DNA of 64,000 bases. Source: Bacteroidales bacterium (lineage in GTDB: Bacteria; Bacteroidota; Bacteroidia; Bacteroidales; UBA932). Below are positions 1 through 8,078 of this stretch, one piece after another. The notes beneath the pieces were generated by a model that was not told where the DNA came from, ran no database searches, and was given only the letters and a program-made list of their open reading frames with translations. The number at the start of each line of letters is the position of its first letter. The stretch's first letter is position 1. The DNA lies in contig SUYR01000004.1 of the NCBI GenBank assembly GCA_015060335.1, positions 1 through 64,000 on the forward strand. The letters are read 5' to 3'. Position numbers and translations under genes: made by a program.

Positions 1-118
1 CACCCTTGCGCCGGTCGCCATCAAGACTTCGACGAATCTCCGTCTCATGCTGCCCCTCGACTTGCATGTGTTAAGCCTGCCGCTAGCGTTCATCCTGAGC
101 CAGGATCAAACTCTTCAT
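1..118 (-). rRNA. rrs: 16S rRNA gene, 5' end (partial)
   Basis: The reverse complement of the first bases reads the universal start of bacterial 16S rRNA (AGAGTTTGATCCTGGCTCAG, mapping to about 95-114), followed by the ATGAACGCTAGC and CTTAACACATGCAAGTCGA blocks. The GGGGCAGCATGA that follows is of the Bacteroidales type. Only about 118 bases of the 5' end are inside the window; the gene continues off the left edge. The exact mature 5' end (about 117-122) is estimated from the E. coli gene. Two rRNA-type promoters lie upstream on the same strand. Confidence 0.97.
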
Positions 119-412
119 TGTATATTTCATTATATAATTCTTAGCTTGTCTCTGACACTTCTAATTCTTCAAAAGAATTAACGCTTCTCGATAAATTGTA
201 TTTTTCTCGGTACTTGCTTCTTGTACAGTTTCAGTCTTTTCAATGAACTTCCTACTCGTTTCTTTTTGGTCTTTTCTTCGTCAGACTTCGTATCGTCGGT
301 CAGTCATTACCGCGAGGTAACTCCCTCTCTCCTCACTCGCCTTCCTCGAAAAACCTCAAAAATAAACTTCGTATTAATTCTCTTTCGAGAACCCGTTTCT
401 CGAACGGGGCTG

Positions 413-443
413 CAAAGGTACGCATTATTTTCAAACTTCCAAA
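413..443 (-). promoter_or_regulatory. rRNA promoter P1 (proximal)
   Basis: On the minus strand a TACCTTTG -7 box (413-420) is preceded by a TTTG -33 box (440-443) with exactly 19 bases between. This is the Bacteroidota sigma-factor consensus. It points toward the 16S gene about 290 bases away. Just downstream, at 386-408, two mutually exclusive short hairpins are possible (CGAGAA/TTCTCG and CCCGTT/AACGGG), near the expected 5' end of the transcript. Confidence 0.85.
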
Positions 444-525
444 CTTTTTTGCAAAAAATTTTCAATTTGTTTTTTGCGTCAATCTTTTAGAGAACTCTCT
501 GTAACCCTCTTTTCGAATGGGAGTG

Positions 526-556
526 CAAAGGTACAACTTTTTTATTCAACTCCAAA
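526..556 (-). promoter_or_regulatory. rRNA promoter P2 (distal)
   Basis: This is a second minus-strand copy of the arrangement found 113 bases closer to the 16S gene: -7 box TACCTTTG (526-533), 19-base spacer, -33 box TTTG (553-556). The word TGCAAAGGTAC occurs at both sites, so the two promoters look like a tandem duplication. Tandem promoters are common for rRNA operons. Confidence 0.83.
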
Positions 557-692
557 TTTTTCTTGACTCCACAAGTCTTCAAAAACAACAAATTTCCACC
601 ATATACATATGTAAGTTTCTGATACCCAATCAAGGAAGAGCCTTGTTACAATTTTGTTAAAGTTACAATGGGTAAATTTGCATAGGATTTAT

Positions 693-700
693 TATATTTG
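693..700 (+). promoter_or_regulatory. -7 promoter element for the DUF5009 gene
   Basis: TATATTTG matches the Bacteroidota -7 consensus TAnnTTTG and lies 23 bases before the ATG at 724. I find no TTTG at the expected 19-21 base spacing, so only the -7 half is supported. Confidence 0.5.
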
Positions 701-723
701 TAGGCTTATAAACTCAGTATATA

Positions 724-1842
724 ATGGACACACAGCCACAACAGCGTCTTATGTCGCTGGACACATTACGAGGATTTGACATGCTTTTCATAATGGGTTT
801 GGCAAATCTTATCATCTCAATCTGCGCACTCTTTCCAGGAGGAAGCGAGTGCTGGCTTGCGGAGACAATGGTACACGCAAAATGGAATGGACTCACCCAT
901 CATGACACCATATTCCCATTATTCCTCTTTATAGCTGGCGTATCGTGGCCATACTCATATGCAAAGCAATTGTCATCGGGAGCATCAAACAGGCAGATAT
1001 ATCTTAAAATTCTGAAAAGAGCTGTCATACTTATAATATTAGGTATAATTCATTGGGGGCTTTTCGGACTTGATTTTCAGAACCTGAGAATATGCAGCGT
1101 GCTTGGAAGAATCGGTACGGCATGGGCAATAGCTGCCGTACTATATATCAATTTCAAGCCTTCAGTAAGAGCAATCATCTGCGGAGTCATACTTTTGGGC
1201 TACTGGGCTCTGCTGGCATTGGTACCGGCTCCCGACACTCCTGGAGCCGACCCTCTGTCGATGCAGGGGAACCTTATCGGTTATATCGACAGGCTGGTAA
1301 CTCCGGGAAGACTGATCTACGACGGCGGTCGTTTCGATCCGGAAGGACTGCTGAGTACAATTCCAGCAGCCGTCACCGCGATGCTGGGAATGTTTACTGG
1401 AGAGTTCATCAGAAAGCCTGAATCTCAGTTCAGCGGAAACAGAAAGACCGTATATATGCTCATTGCTGCTGCTGTCATGGCAGTCATCGCGATAATATGG
1501 AACAACTACTTCCCTATCAACAAGAAGATGTGGACAAGCTCGTTCGTTCTGGCGGTCGGTGCATACAGTGTCGGCATGCTCGCAATCTTCTATTATATAA
1601 TAGATGTAAGGAAATGGCAGAAATGGACATTATTCTTCAGAGTGGTGGGACTTAATTCAATTACCATCTACATGGCACAGAGAATATTCAGTTTCGACAG
1701 CGTTAACCGTTTCTTCCTTGCTGGTCTTGCATCAAAGCTTCCTAACCAGTGGGCAACCGTACTTATGGATGCCGGTTATGTAGCAGTCTGCTGGCTGTTC
1801 CTATACTTCCTGTATAAAAAGAAGATATTCCTGAAAGTCTGA
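724..1842 (+). CDS. DUF5009 / HGSNAT-like multipass membrane acyltransferase
   Basis: A 372-residue polytopic membrane protein. It opens with the family signature SLDTLRGFDM (residues about 11-20), followed by HAKWNGLTHHDTIFPLFLF. Both are typical of DUF5009 and heparan-alpha-glucosaminide N-acetyltransferase-like proteins. About ten hydrophobic segments span the rest. In the eukaryotic relative a histidine relays an acetyl group from cytosolic acetyl-CoA to a terminal amino sugar across the membrane. Whether the bacterial protein does the same is inference. It heads a plus-strand run with the glycosyltransferase (23-base gap) and dihydroorotase. The start is the first ATG after a -7 box at 693-700. 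Confidence 0.85.
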   Translation: MDTQPQQRLMSLDTLRGFDMLFIMGLANLIISICALFPGGSECWLAETMVHAKWNGLTHHDTIFPLFLFIAGVSWPYSYAKQLSSGASNRQIYLKILKRAVILIILGIIHWGLFGLDFQNLRICSVLGRIGTAWAIAAVLYINFKPSVRAIICGVILLGYWALLALVPAPDTPGADPLSMQGNLIGYIDRLVTPGRLIYDGGRFDPEGLLSTIPAAVTAMLGMFTGEFIRKPESQFSGNRKTVYMLIAAAVMAVIAIIWNNYFPINKKMWTSSFVLAVGAYSVGMLAIFYYIIDVRKWQKWTLFFRVVGLNSITIYMAQRIFSFDSVNRFFLAGLASKLPNQWATVLMDAGYVAVCWLFLYFLYKKKIFLKV

Positions 1843-1865
1843 TATAAATAATAAAATATAAATAT

Positions 1866-2588
1866 ATGGATAAGAAGATTGTCATTATTCCCACATACAA
1901 CGAAAAAGAGAATATAGAGAAAATCATCAGGGCTGTTTTCGGTCTTGATGGAGATTATCACATACTTATCATAGAGGACAACTCTCCAGACGGCACTGCA
2001 GATATTGTAAAAAGGCTGCAGAAAGAATTCACTGAAAATCTGCATATGATAGAACGCAAAGGAAAGCTCGGATTGGGAACTGCGTATATCACCGGATTCA
2101 AATGGGCCTGCGAGCAGAAATATGACTACATATTTGAAATGGACGCAGACTTCTCTCATAACCCGAATGACCTTCCAAAGCTGTATCAGGCATGCAAGGA
2201 CGGTGCGGACCTGTCCATCGGATCTCGTTATTGCAACGGAATCAGTGTCATCAACTGGCCGATAGGAAGGGTTATAATGTCATATTATGCATCAGTGTAC
2301 GTTCGCACAGTACTTGGAATGAAGGTATATGACACTACAGCCGGTTTCAAATGCTACACAAGAAAAGTTCTCGAGACTATTGACCTGGACAAGGTACAGA
2401 TGAAAGGTTACGGATTCCAGATCGAAATGAAATATTCTACATACAAACTGGGTTTCAAGATCAAGGAAGTACCTATCATATTCGTTGACAGGACAGAAGG
2501 CACATCAAAGATGAGCAGCGGAATATTCGGAGAAGCATTCTGGGGTGTAATGAAGCTTAAGATGAGAAAAATCAGACCGAGAAAATAA
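1866..2588 (+). CDS. GT2 polyprenol-phosphate mannosyltransferase-like protein
   Basis: A 240-residue soluble family-2 glycosyltransferase. IPTYNEKENIE (residues 8-18), EDNSPDGT (37-44) and the metal-binding DAD (93-95, followed by FSHNP) are hallmarks of dolichol/polyprenol monophosphomannose synthases, which move mannose from GDP-mannose to a lipid phosphate on the cytoplasmic face. The length fits the single-domain form lacking a C-terminal membrane anchor. It ends in TAATG, overlapping the dihydroorotase start by one base, so the two are translationally coupled. The sugar donor is not proven by sequence. Confidence 0.88.
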   Translation: MDKKIVIIPTYNEKENIEKIIRAVFGLDGDYHILIIEDNSPDGTADIVKRLQKEFTENLHMIERKGKLGLGTAYITGFKWACEQKYDYIFEMDADFSHNPNDLPKLYQACKDGADLSIGSRYCNGISVINWPIGRVIMSYYASVYVRTVLGMKVYDTTAGFKCYTRKVLETIDLDKVQMKGYGFQIEMKYSTYKLGFKIKEVPIIFVDRTEGTSKMSSGIFGEAFWGVMKLKMRKIRPRK

Positions 2589-3922
2589 TGAAACTTCTGC
2601 ACAACGCCACAATAATCACTGCTGAAAAGGAAGCGGTGGGCTCGATATTGATCCGGAACGGAAAAATAGAGGATATATTATATAAGGAAGATGAAGGATA
2701 CATCCAGAAAGTCATCGGTATAATGAAGGACGGCCCTGAAGTCATGGAACTTGAGGGGAAATGCGTCATGGCAGGAGGAATTGATGCACATGTGCATTTC
2801 AGAGAACCCGGCCTTACTCACAAAGCCGACATGGAGACCGAATCCAGAGCAGCCGCTGCCGGTGGTGTAACATATGTAATGGATATGCCTAACACCAATC
2901 CCCCTACGATTACTGCACAGGCTTTGAAAGACAAGATCGAAATGGCAAAAGGCAGAACAGCCGGCAAAATAGCATTCCATATCGGTGCAACCAACTCCAA
3001 TGCAGCAGAAATCTGCCGACTGATTACCGAAGGGGACGCTGAAACCGGTATCACTCCTGACGACATAGCTGGAGTAAAGGTATTTATGGGATCTTCTACC
3101 GGAAATATGCTGGTTGACAGCGGCAGCGCCCTTGAAGAACTGTTTGCAATAAAAGCCAAGCCTGTATTGGTACATTGCGAAGACGAAGCTATCATCAGAG
3201 CCAACCTTAACGCATCTACAGAAAAATACGGTGAGGATATCCCGTTTACCGAACATGAAAACATACGCAGCAGATCGGCATGCGTCAAGTCAAGCATCAA
3301 GGCACTTGAGATGGCCATGAAGCATGGCACCAGACTGGTTCTCTGCCATATTTCCACAAAAGAAGAGATGGAAATGGCAAGAGCAGCAAAGCTGAACAAT
3401 CCTGACATCGTCGCTGAAACCTCATGTAACTATCTGTGGTTCAGCAACGAAGACTATAGCAGACTCGGTAGCAAGGTAAAATGCAATCCATCAGTAAAAA
3501 CCGCCTCAGACAGAGACGCTCTCAGAAGAGGATTGGCTGAGGGACTGATTGATACAATCGGCTCAGACCATGCTCCTCATCTGCTTTCTGAAAAGAATGC
3601 AAAATACTGCAAGGCTCCGTCCGGACTTCCTACCATCCAGCAAAGTCTTCCTGTACTATTGACGATTGCTGCACAGGAAGATATTCCGCTCACCCGCATA
3701 GCAAGCGTATTCTCTGAAAAAGCTTCCGAAATCTACGGACTGAATACAGGTAGAATCGCAAAAGGATATGCCGCCGATCTGGTAATCTTCGACAAGGACA
3801 AGGAATTTACGGTAAAGGCAGAAGACCTGAAAGGTAAATGCGGATGGAGTCCGTTCGAAGGCGAAACACTGAAAGGAGCCATCGAAACCGTTCTCGTTGA
3901 CGGCATCGCTATCAACCTGTAA
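2588..3922 (+). CDS. pyrC: Dihydroorotase
   Basis: This 444-residue amidohydrolase makes dihydroorotate from carbamoyl-aspartate in pyrimidine synthesis. The metal-binding H68-V-H70 sits in GGIDAHVHFREPG. The GSDHAPH motif (325-331) carries the catalytic aspartate Asp327 and later metal/substrate residues. Length and the FREPG motif fit the class I (multifunctional-type) dihydroorotases rather than the short E. coli PyrC. The ATG overlaps the stop of the upstream glycosyltransferase (TAATG). A strong terminator follows within ten bases of the stop codon, closing the transcript. Confidence 0.95.
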   Translation: MKLLHNATIITAEKEAVGSILIRNGKIEDILYKEDEGYIQKVIGIMKDGPEVMELEGKCVMAGGIDAHVHFREPGLTHKADMETESRAAAAGGVTYVMDMPNTNPPTITAQALKDKIEMAKGRTAGKIAFHIGATNSNAAEICRLITEGDAETGITPDDIAGVKVFMGSSTGNMLVDSGSALEELFAIKAKPVLVHCEDEAIIRANLNASTEKYGEDIPFTEHENIRSRSACVKSSIKALEMAMKHGTRLVLCHISTKEEMEMARAAKLNNPDIVAETSCNYLWFSNEDYSRLGSKVKCNPSVKTASDRDALRRGLAEGLIDTIGSDHAPHLLSEKNAKYCKAPSGLPTIQQSLPVLLTIAAQEDIPLTRIASVFSEKASEIYGLNTGRIAKGYAADLVIFDKDKEFTVKAEDLKGKCGWSPFEGETLKGAIETVLVDGIAINL

Positions 3923-3931
3923 AAACAATAG

Positions 3932-3996
3932 AAAAAGCCTTGTGGTTCGCGGAGTAAGAGCATAGGTATATGCTCCGCTCGCCCACAAGGCTTTTT
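3932..3996. terminator. Bidirectional rho-independent terminator
   Basis: A 14-base perfect stem (3932-3945 with 3983-3996) has A5 on its left arm and T5 on its right. The loop contains nested arms (GCGGAG/CTCCGC and AGCATA/TATGCT). It sits between convergent genes, dihydroorotase (plus) and Tex (minus), and can end both transcripts. Confidence 0.9.
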
Positions 3997-4012
3997 ATGT
4001 CATAAATGCAAA

Positions 4013-6148
4013 CTATTTGACAAGTCTCAGTCCGATACGTCCGCGCTCAAGATCGACTGATACTACCATGACCTTGACCTGCTGATGCAACTTGACCACT
4101 TTAGAAGGGTCAGCCATACCTTTGACACCCATCTGAGATGCGTGAATGAGACCGTTCTGCTTGATACCGACGTCAACAAAGGCACCGAAGGCAGTGATGT
4201 TGGTCACGATTCCCGGAAGTTCCATTCCGACCGAGAGGTCATCAATCGACTTTATATCATGTGAAAACTCAAAGACCTGAGCCGACTCTCTCGGATCACG
4301 TCCTGGCTTTTTCAACTCATTGATAATATCGTTGATTGTAGGCAATCCGAAGTCTCCAGAAACATATTTCGACGCATCAATCCTTGAGCATAAATCAGCA
4401 TTTCCCACAAGGTCTTTAGACGGGACACCAAGGTCGGAAGCCATTCTGTCAACAATATGATAAGCCTCTGGATGTACTGCTGAATTGTCCAGAGGATTTT
4501 CCCCGCCCTGTATTCTAAGGAAACCCGCACATTGCTCAAATGCCTTGTCTCCGAGACGTTTAACCTTCAGCAGTTCCTTGCGCGAACGATATTCTCCGTT
4601 AGCCGCACGATATTCCACTATATTTTCAGCCAGAGCAGGGCCTATTCCCGACACATAACTGAGAAGATAGCTGCTGGCAGTATTGAGATTCACGCCCACA
4701 CTGTTCACACAGCTTTCCACAGTATTGTCGAGCGTCTCCTTAAGAAGTCCCTGATCCACATCATGCTGATACTGGCCTACTCCCAATGACTTAGGATCTA
4801 TCTTCACAAGTTCTGCAAGAGGATCCATCAGACGACGACCGATAGACACGGCGCCACGAACTGTCACATCATGATCAGGAAATTCTTCACGAGCTACATC
4901 CGATGCCGAATATATAGAAGCGCCATCCTCACTTACTGTAAACACCCTCACACCGTCAGGAAGAGGCACTCTCTTGATAAACTCCTCAGTTTCCCTGCTT
5001 GCAGTACCGTTTCCGATAGCTATGACCTCTATATCATACTTTTCCACCATTGCAGATACAGCCTGAATAGCCTTTACTTTCTCATTAACTGGCGGATGAG
5101 GGAAAATTGCCTCATTATGGAGAAGATTACCCTGTGCATCGAGACAAACCACCTTACAGCCTGTCCTGAAACCAGGATCTATAGCCAGCACCTTCTTCTG
5201 TCCCACAGGAGGTGCAAGCAGAAGCTGACGAAGATTATCACCGAAGATACGGACCGACTCTATATCCGCCTTTTCCTTGGCATCCCTGATCACCTCATTG
5301 GAAATGGACGGCTCGAGAAGTCTTTTGAAAGCGTCGTCAAATGCAAGATGAATCTGCTCTGCCAGAGGAGCAGCCGGATAGCGTCTTTCCTGACAGAAAT
5401 CATAATATAGTTTCTTTCCGCATTTTTCCGGATCCGCATCAATCTTTAACGAAATGAAACCCTCTTCTTCTGCACGAAGAATAGCAAGCAGACGATGCGG
5501 AGCGATACGCTCAAGTGATTCCGAATAGTCGAAATATGAACGGTATTTCATCGCATCCTGACCGACAGCCTTTTTCGTAGCCTTGGTAACTATACGGCGT
5601 GTCTTGAAAATCTGACGCAGAGTATCACGGACAGTAGCCGTCTCGCTAAGACGCTCAGCAATTATATCACGTGCTCCTGCCAACGCATCTTCCACAGTCT
5701 TGACCTTTGCTCCGATATATTTCCTTGCCTCAGAAGCAGGATCTGTAACCGCCACATCATACATCCTGTCAGCCAAAGGCTCAAGTCCGGCCTCCTTTGC
5801 CATAGTCGCCCTTGTCCTGCGTTTAGGCTTGAACGGAAGATATATATCCTCAAGCTCACGGCTCTCCACACACATTTCGATACGCTCACGAAGCTGATCG
5901 GTCAGTGCACCCGCCTGAGTTATTGTCTCAAGAACGGTAGCCTTACGTTTCTCCATTTCGGAAAACACATCGGACCAATGACGAACCTCTGCGACTGCCA
6001 CCTCATCCAATCCTCCTGTACGTTCCTTCCTGTACCTGCTTATAAAGGGAATGGTGGACCCATCCTCGAACAAGGACACACAATTCTCCACCTGCCACGT
6101 CTTTATCTGAAGACGTTTTGCTATTGATTCGATATAAATCTGTTTCAT
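4013..6148 (-). CDS. tex: Tex-family RNA-binding transcriptional accessory protein
   Basis: A 711-residue protein with the full Tex architecture. An N-terminal helical Tex region includes IPFISRYRKERTGGLDE (residues about 34-50). A YqgF-like fold includes LAIDPGFRTGCK (about 320-335). Helix-hairpin-helix repeats follow (VSGIGPALAENIVEYR), and a C-terminal S1 RNA-binding domain ends the protein (about 640-711, with GAFVDVG and GLIH). Tex binds RNA and affects transcription and RNA turnover; its exact role is still debated. It is the second gene of a minus-strand pair, starting 8 bases after the ClC stop, so it is probably co-transcribed with the transporter. Confidence 0.95.
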   Translation of the reverse strand: MKQIYIESIAKRLQIKTWQVENCVSLFEDGSTIPFISRYRKERTGGLDEVAVAEVRHWSDVFSEMEKRKATVLETITQAGALTDQLRERIEMCVESRELEDIYLPFKPKRRTRATMAKEAGLEPLADRMYDVAVTDPASEARKYIGAKVKTVEDALAGARDIIAERLSETATVRDTLRQIFKTRRIVTKATKKAVGQDAMKYRSYFDYSESLERIAPHRLLAILRAEEEGFISLKIDADPEKCGKKLYYDFCQERRYPAAPLAEQIHLAFDDAFKRLLEPSISNEVIRDAKEKADIESVRIFGDNLRQLLLAPPVGQKKVLAIDPGFRTGCKVVCLDAQGNLLHNEAIFPHPPVNEKVKAIQAVSAMVEKYDIEVIAIGNGTASRETEEFIKRVPLPDGVRVFTVSEDGASIYSASDVAREEFPDHDVTVRGAVSIGRRLMDPLAELVKIDPKSLGVGQYQHDVDQGLLKETLDNTVESCVNSVGVNLNTASSYLLSYVSGIGPALAENIVEYRAANGEYRSRKELLKVKRLGDKAFEQCAGFLRIQGGENPLDNSAVHPEAYHIVDRMASDLGVPSKDLVGNADLCSRIDASKYVSGDFGLPTINDIINELKKPGRDPRESAQVFEFSHDIKSIDDLSVGMELPGIVTNITAFGAFVDVGIKQNGLIHASQMGVKGMADPSKVVKLHQQVKVMVVSVDLERGRIGLRLVK

Positions 6149-6156
6149 ACTATAAA

Positions 6157-7944
6157 TCAGTCGTGCGAAACCTGCTTGAGCTGCTCACGATAAGAAGAGA
6201 AGATCTTTGATTTGGATACAAAGCCCACATATGTCCTGTCTTCTGTAACAACAGGAAGATTCCATGCTTCTGTCTGCTCGAACTTGGACATCACACTGTC
6301 CATCTTTTCATTCACATAGACATATGCAGGAGCCGACTTCATGAAATTATATACATGCAGCGTATCGTAGCAGTCATATTTGAACATATCGCTTCTGATG
6401 TCCTCAAGCGACACATAACCCTGGAAGTGATTCTTTGAGTCCACCACAGGGAAGATATTTCTCTTGGAATGTGCCACAGCATCAACCAGCTCACGCATTG
6501 AAGAATCTATACGGATCGGAAGAAAATCGTTCTCGATAAGGTCATTTGTCTTGAGAAGGGTCAGCACAGCCTGGTCACTGTCATGAGTCAGGAGTTCTCC
6601 CCTCTTGGCAATTCGTTTCGTATAGATCGAATATGGCTCTATAGACCTTGCCGCTGCATACGAAATGGTAGAAGTAATGATAAGCGGGATGAGAAGTTCA
6701 TATCCTCCAGTCATGTCCGCAATAAGGAAGATTGCAGTCATAGGAGCCTGCATGACACCTGACATCAGTCCAGCCATACCCACAAGAACAAAATTCTGCT
6801 CCGGAACTACCATATCGCCGCCTATGAGATTGATCGTTCTTGCTACAACAAAACCAGCAATGGCACCGATGAACAAAGTAGGTCCGAATGTACCTCCGAC
6901 TCCTCCTCCGGCATTGGTAAAAGACATCGAAAAGACCTTCAGAAGCAGGATCAAAAGGAAAAATACAGGCACAGACCACGTTCCTCTCATAAAGAATGCG
7001 AGGACAGTCTGACCTTCAAGATCGATCATTCCTCCATTGAGCAGTTCACGAAGATGTTCATATCCCTCACCGAACAGAGGCGGAAAAAGGAAGATGAGAA
7101 GTCCAAGGCATGAGGCCGAAATCCCCCATCTTACAAAAGGCTTCTTTATACTCTTGATCTTATCCTCAAGCCAGAGAGTCATACGGGTAAAATAGACCGA
7201 AAAACCGGCACAGAACAGGCCTAAGAGTATATAGAAAGGAATATTTGACATTGAGAACGGAGACAGAGTACATCCGAAAGGTGGCTCCACTCCAAGGAAT
7301 ATATAGGAAACCACCGTTGCTGAAATTGTAGAAAGAAGCAACGGAAGGATTGATGTCATGGAAATATTGAACAGCAATATCTCCAGCGTAAACAGCACAC
7401 CTGCCAGAGGTGCCTTGAAAATGCCCGCCACAGCACCTGCAGCTCCGCAACCGAGAAGAATAGTCATATTCTTATATGACAATCCCATATATCTCGCCAC
7501 ATTAGAACCGATTGCCGCACCTGTATAGACAATCGGAGCCTCGGCTCCCACAGATCCTCCGAAACCGATAGTCACCGAAGAAGCAACCATCGATGTCCAC
7601 ATATTATGCGAGCGGATCTTTGATTCATTCTTTGACACAGCCTGAAGCACCTTTGTAACTCCGTGGCCGATATTGTCCTTGACTACATACTTCACGAAAA
7701 GCATAGCCAGCAACATTCCTATACCCGGATAAACCAGAGTAAGCACATTATACGCTCCCCTGTCCGACAAGGCAATGAGATGCTCATGAATGAAATCAAT
7801 GGATAATTTCAGGATCACAGCAGCAAAACCGCAGGCAACTCCAACAAAAAGCGAGAGCACCATCATAGCCTCCTTCTCGGGAAGTTTTCCGAAAAAGCTC
7901 CTGAGAGGAAATAATATCTTATCTGTAAAACGGTTATGCTTCAT
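6157..7944 (-). CDS. ClC-family chloride channel/antiporter with CBS domains
   Basis: A protein of about 595 residues. It has a ClC membrane core with GSVGAEAPIV (the gating-glutamate loop), GIFKAPLAG and GGVGGTFGPTLF, then two C-terminal CBS domains (last about 140 residues) that usually sense nucleotides. The glutamate of the GxExP loop is kept, which fits a chloride/proton antiporter, although Arg of the classic GREGP is replaced. The open frame runs to 8034, but a promoter at 7970-8001 lies inside that extension. I therefore start at the ATG at 7944 (MKHNRF). Confidence 0.9.
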   Translation of the reverse strand: MKHNRFTDKILFPLRSFFGKLPEKEAMMVLSLFVGVACGFAAVILKLSIDFIHEHLIALSDRGAYNVLTLVYPGIGMLLAMLFVKYVVKDNIGHGVTKVLQAVSKNESKIRSHNMWTSMVASSVTIGFGGSVGAEAPIVYTGAAIGSNVARYMGLSYKNMTILLGCGAAGAVAGIFKAPLAGVLFTLEILLFNISMTSILPLLLSTISATVVSYIFLGVEPPFGCTLSPFSMSNIPFYILLGLFCAGFSVYFTRMTLWLEDKIKSIKKPFVRWGISASCLGLLIFLFPPLFGEGYEHLRELLNGGMIDLEGQTVLAFFMRGTWSVPVFFLLILLLKVFSMSFTNAGGGVGGTFGPTLFIGAIAGFVVARTINLIGGDMVVPEQNFVLVGMAGLMSGVMQAPMTAIFLIADMTGGYELLIPLIITSTISYAAARSIEPYSIYTKRIAKRGELLTHDSDQAVLTLLKTNDLIENDFLPIRIDSSMRELVDAVAHSKRNIFPVVDSKNHFQGYVSLEDIRSDMFKYDCYDTLHVYNFMKSAPAYVYVNEKMDSVMSKFEQTEAWNLPVVTEDRTYVGFVSKSKIFSSYREQLKQVSHD

Positions 7945-7969
7945 ACACCACAGACTTTGTCCAAACATG

Positions 7970-8001
7970 CAAATATAGCAATGGGATATCAAACAAGCAA
8001 A
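7970..8001 (-). promoter_or_regulatory. Promoter of the ClC-tex operon
   Basis: Minus-strand -7 box TATATTTG (7970-7977), 20-base spacer, -33 box TTTG (7998-8001). The expected transcript start is about 15 bases before the ATG at 7944, which rules out the upstream in-frame ATGs at 8034 and 7968. The -33 box is part of the T-run of the terminator of the upstream gene. Confidence 0.8.
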
Positions 8002-8030
8002 AAAATAGGGGCTGACTAAATTAGTCGCCT
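7999..8030 (-). terminator. Terminator of the SusR/HTCS-like gene
   Basis: Read on the minus strand, GGC-GACTAA-T-TTAGTC-A-GCC forms a near-perfect hairpin and is followed by CCTA and a T7 run (8001-8007). It lies about 50 bases after the stop codon of the regulator gene at 8079. Confidence 0.75.
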
Positions 8031-8078
8031 TCATTCTCTTAATTCTTACGAGTTTTAGCGATTTTATATCTCATGTTT

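Larger units (their letters stand above)
119..723. other. rRNA leader and divergent intergenic region
   Basis: This stretch separates the 16S gene (minus) from the DUF5009 gene (plus). It holds the two rRNA promoters, an AT- and TCTT-rich transcribed leader (about 119-405), and the promoter of the plus-strand gene near 693. I see no tRNA, no convincing protein gene and no insertion sequence in it. The open frame at 221-490 lies in the rRNA leader and has biased composition, so I do not call it. Confidence 0.6.

Noticed and set aside
221..490. 89-residue open frame on the plus strand
   Set aside because: It lies in the rRNA leader, antisense to the transcribed direction, overlaps promoter P1, and has Phe/Ser-biased composition with no recognisable motif.
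119..723. tRNA gene or ribosomal spacer elements in the rRNA leader
   Set aside because: I see no cloverleaf or conserved tRNA arms; only promoters and short hairpins are supported.
2678..3408. Long minus-strand open frames (192 and 196 residues) inside pyrC
   Set aside because: Both are antisense shadows of a complete dihydroorotase, with no family similarity and no start context.
7945..8034. Longer N-terminus for the ClC transporter
   Set aside because: A consensus promoter (-7 box 7970-7977, -33 box 7998-8001) lies within the extension, so it cannot be translated from that promoter.
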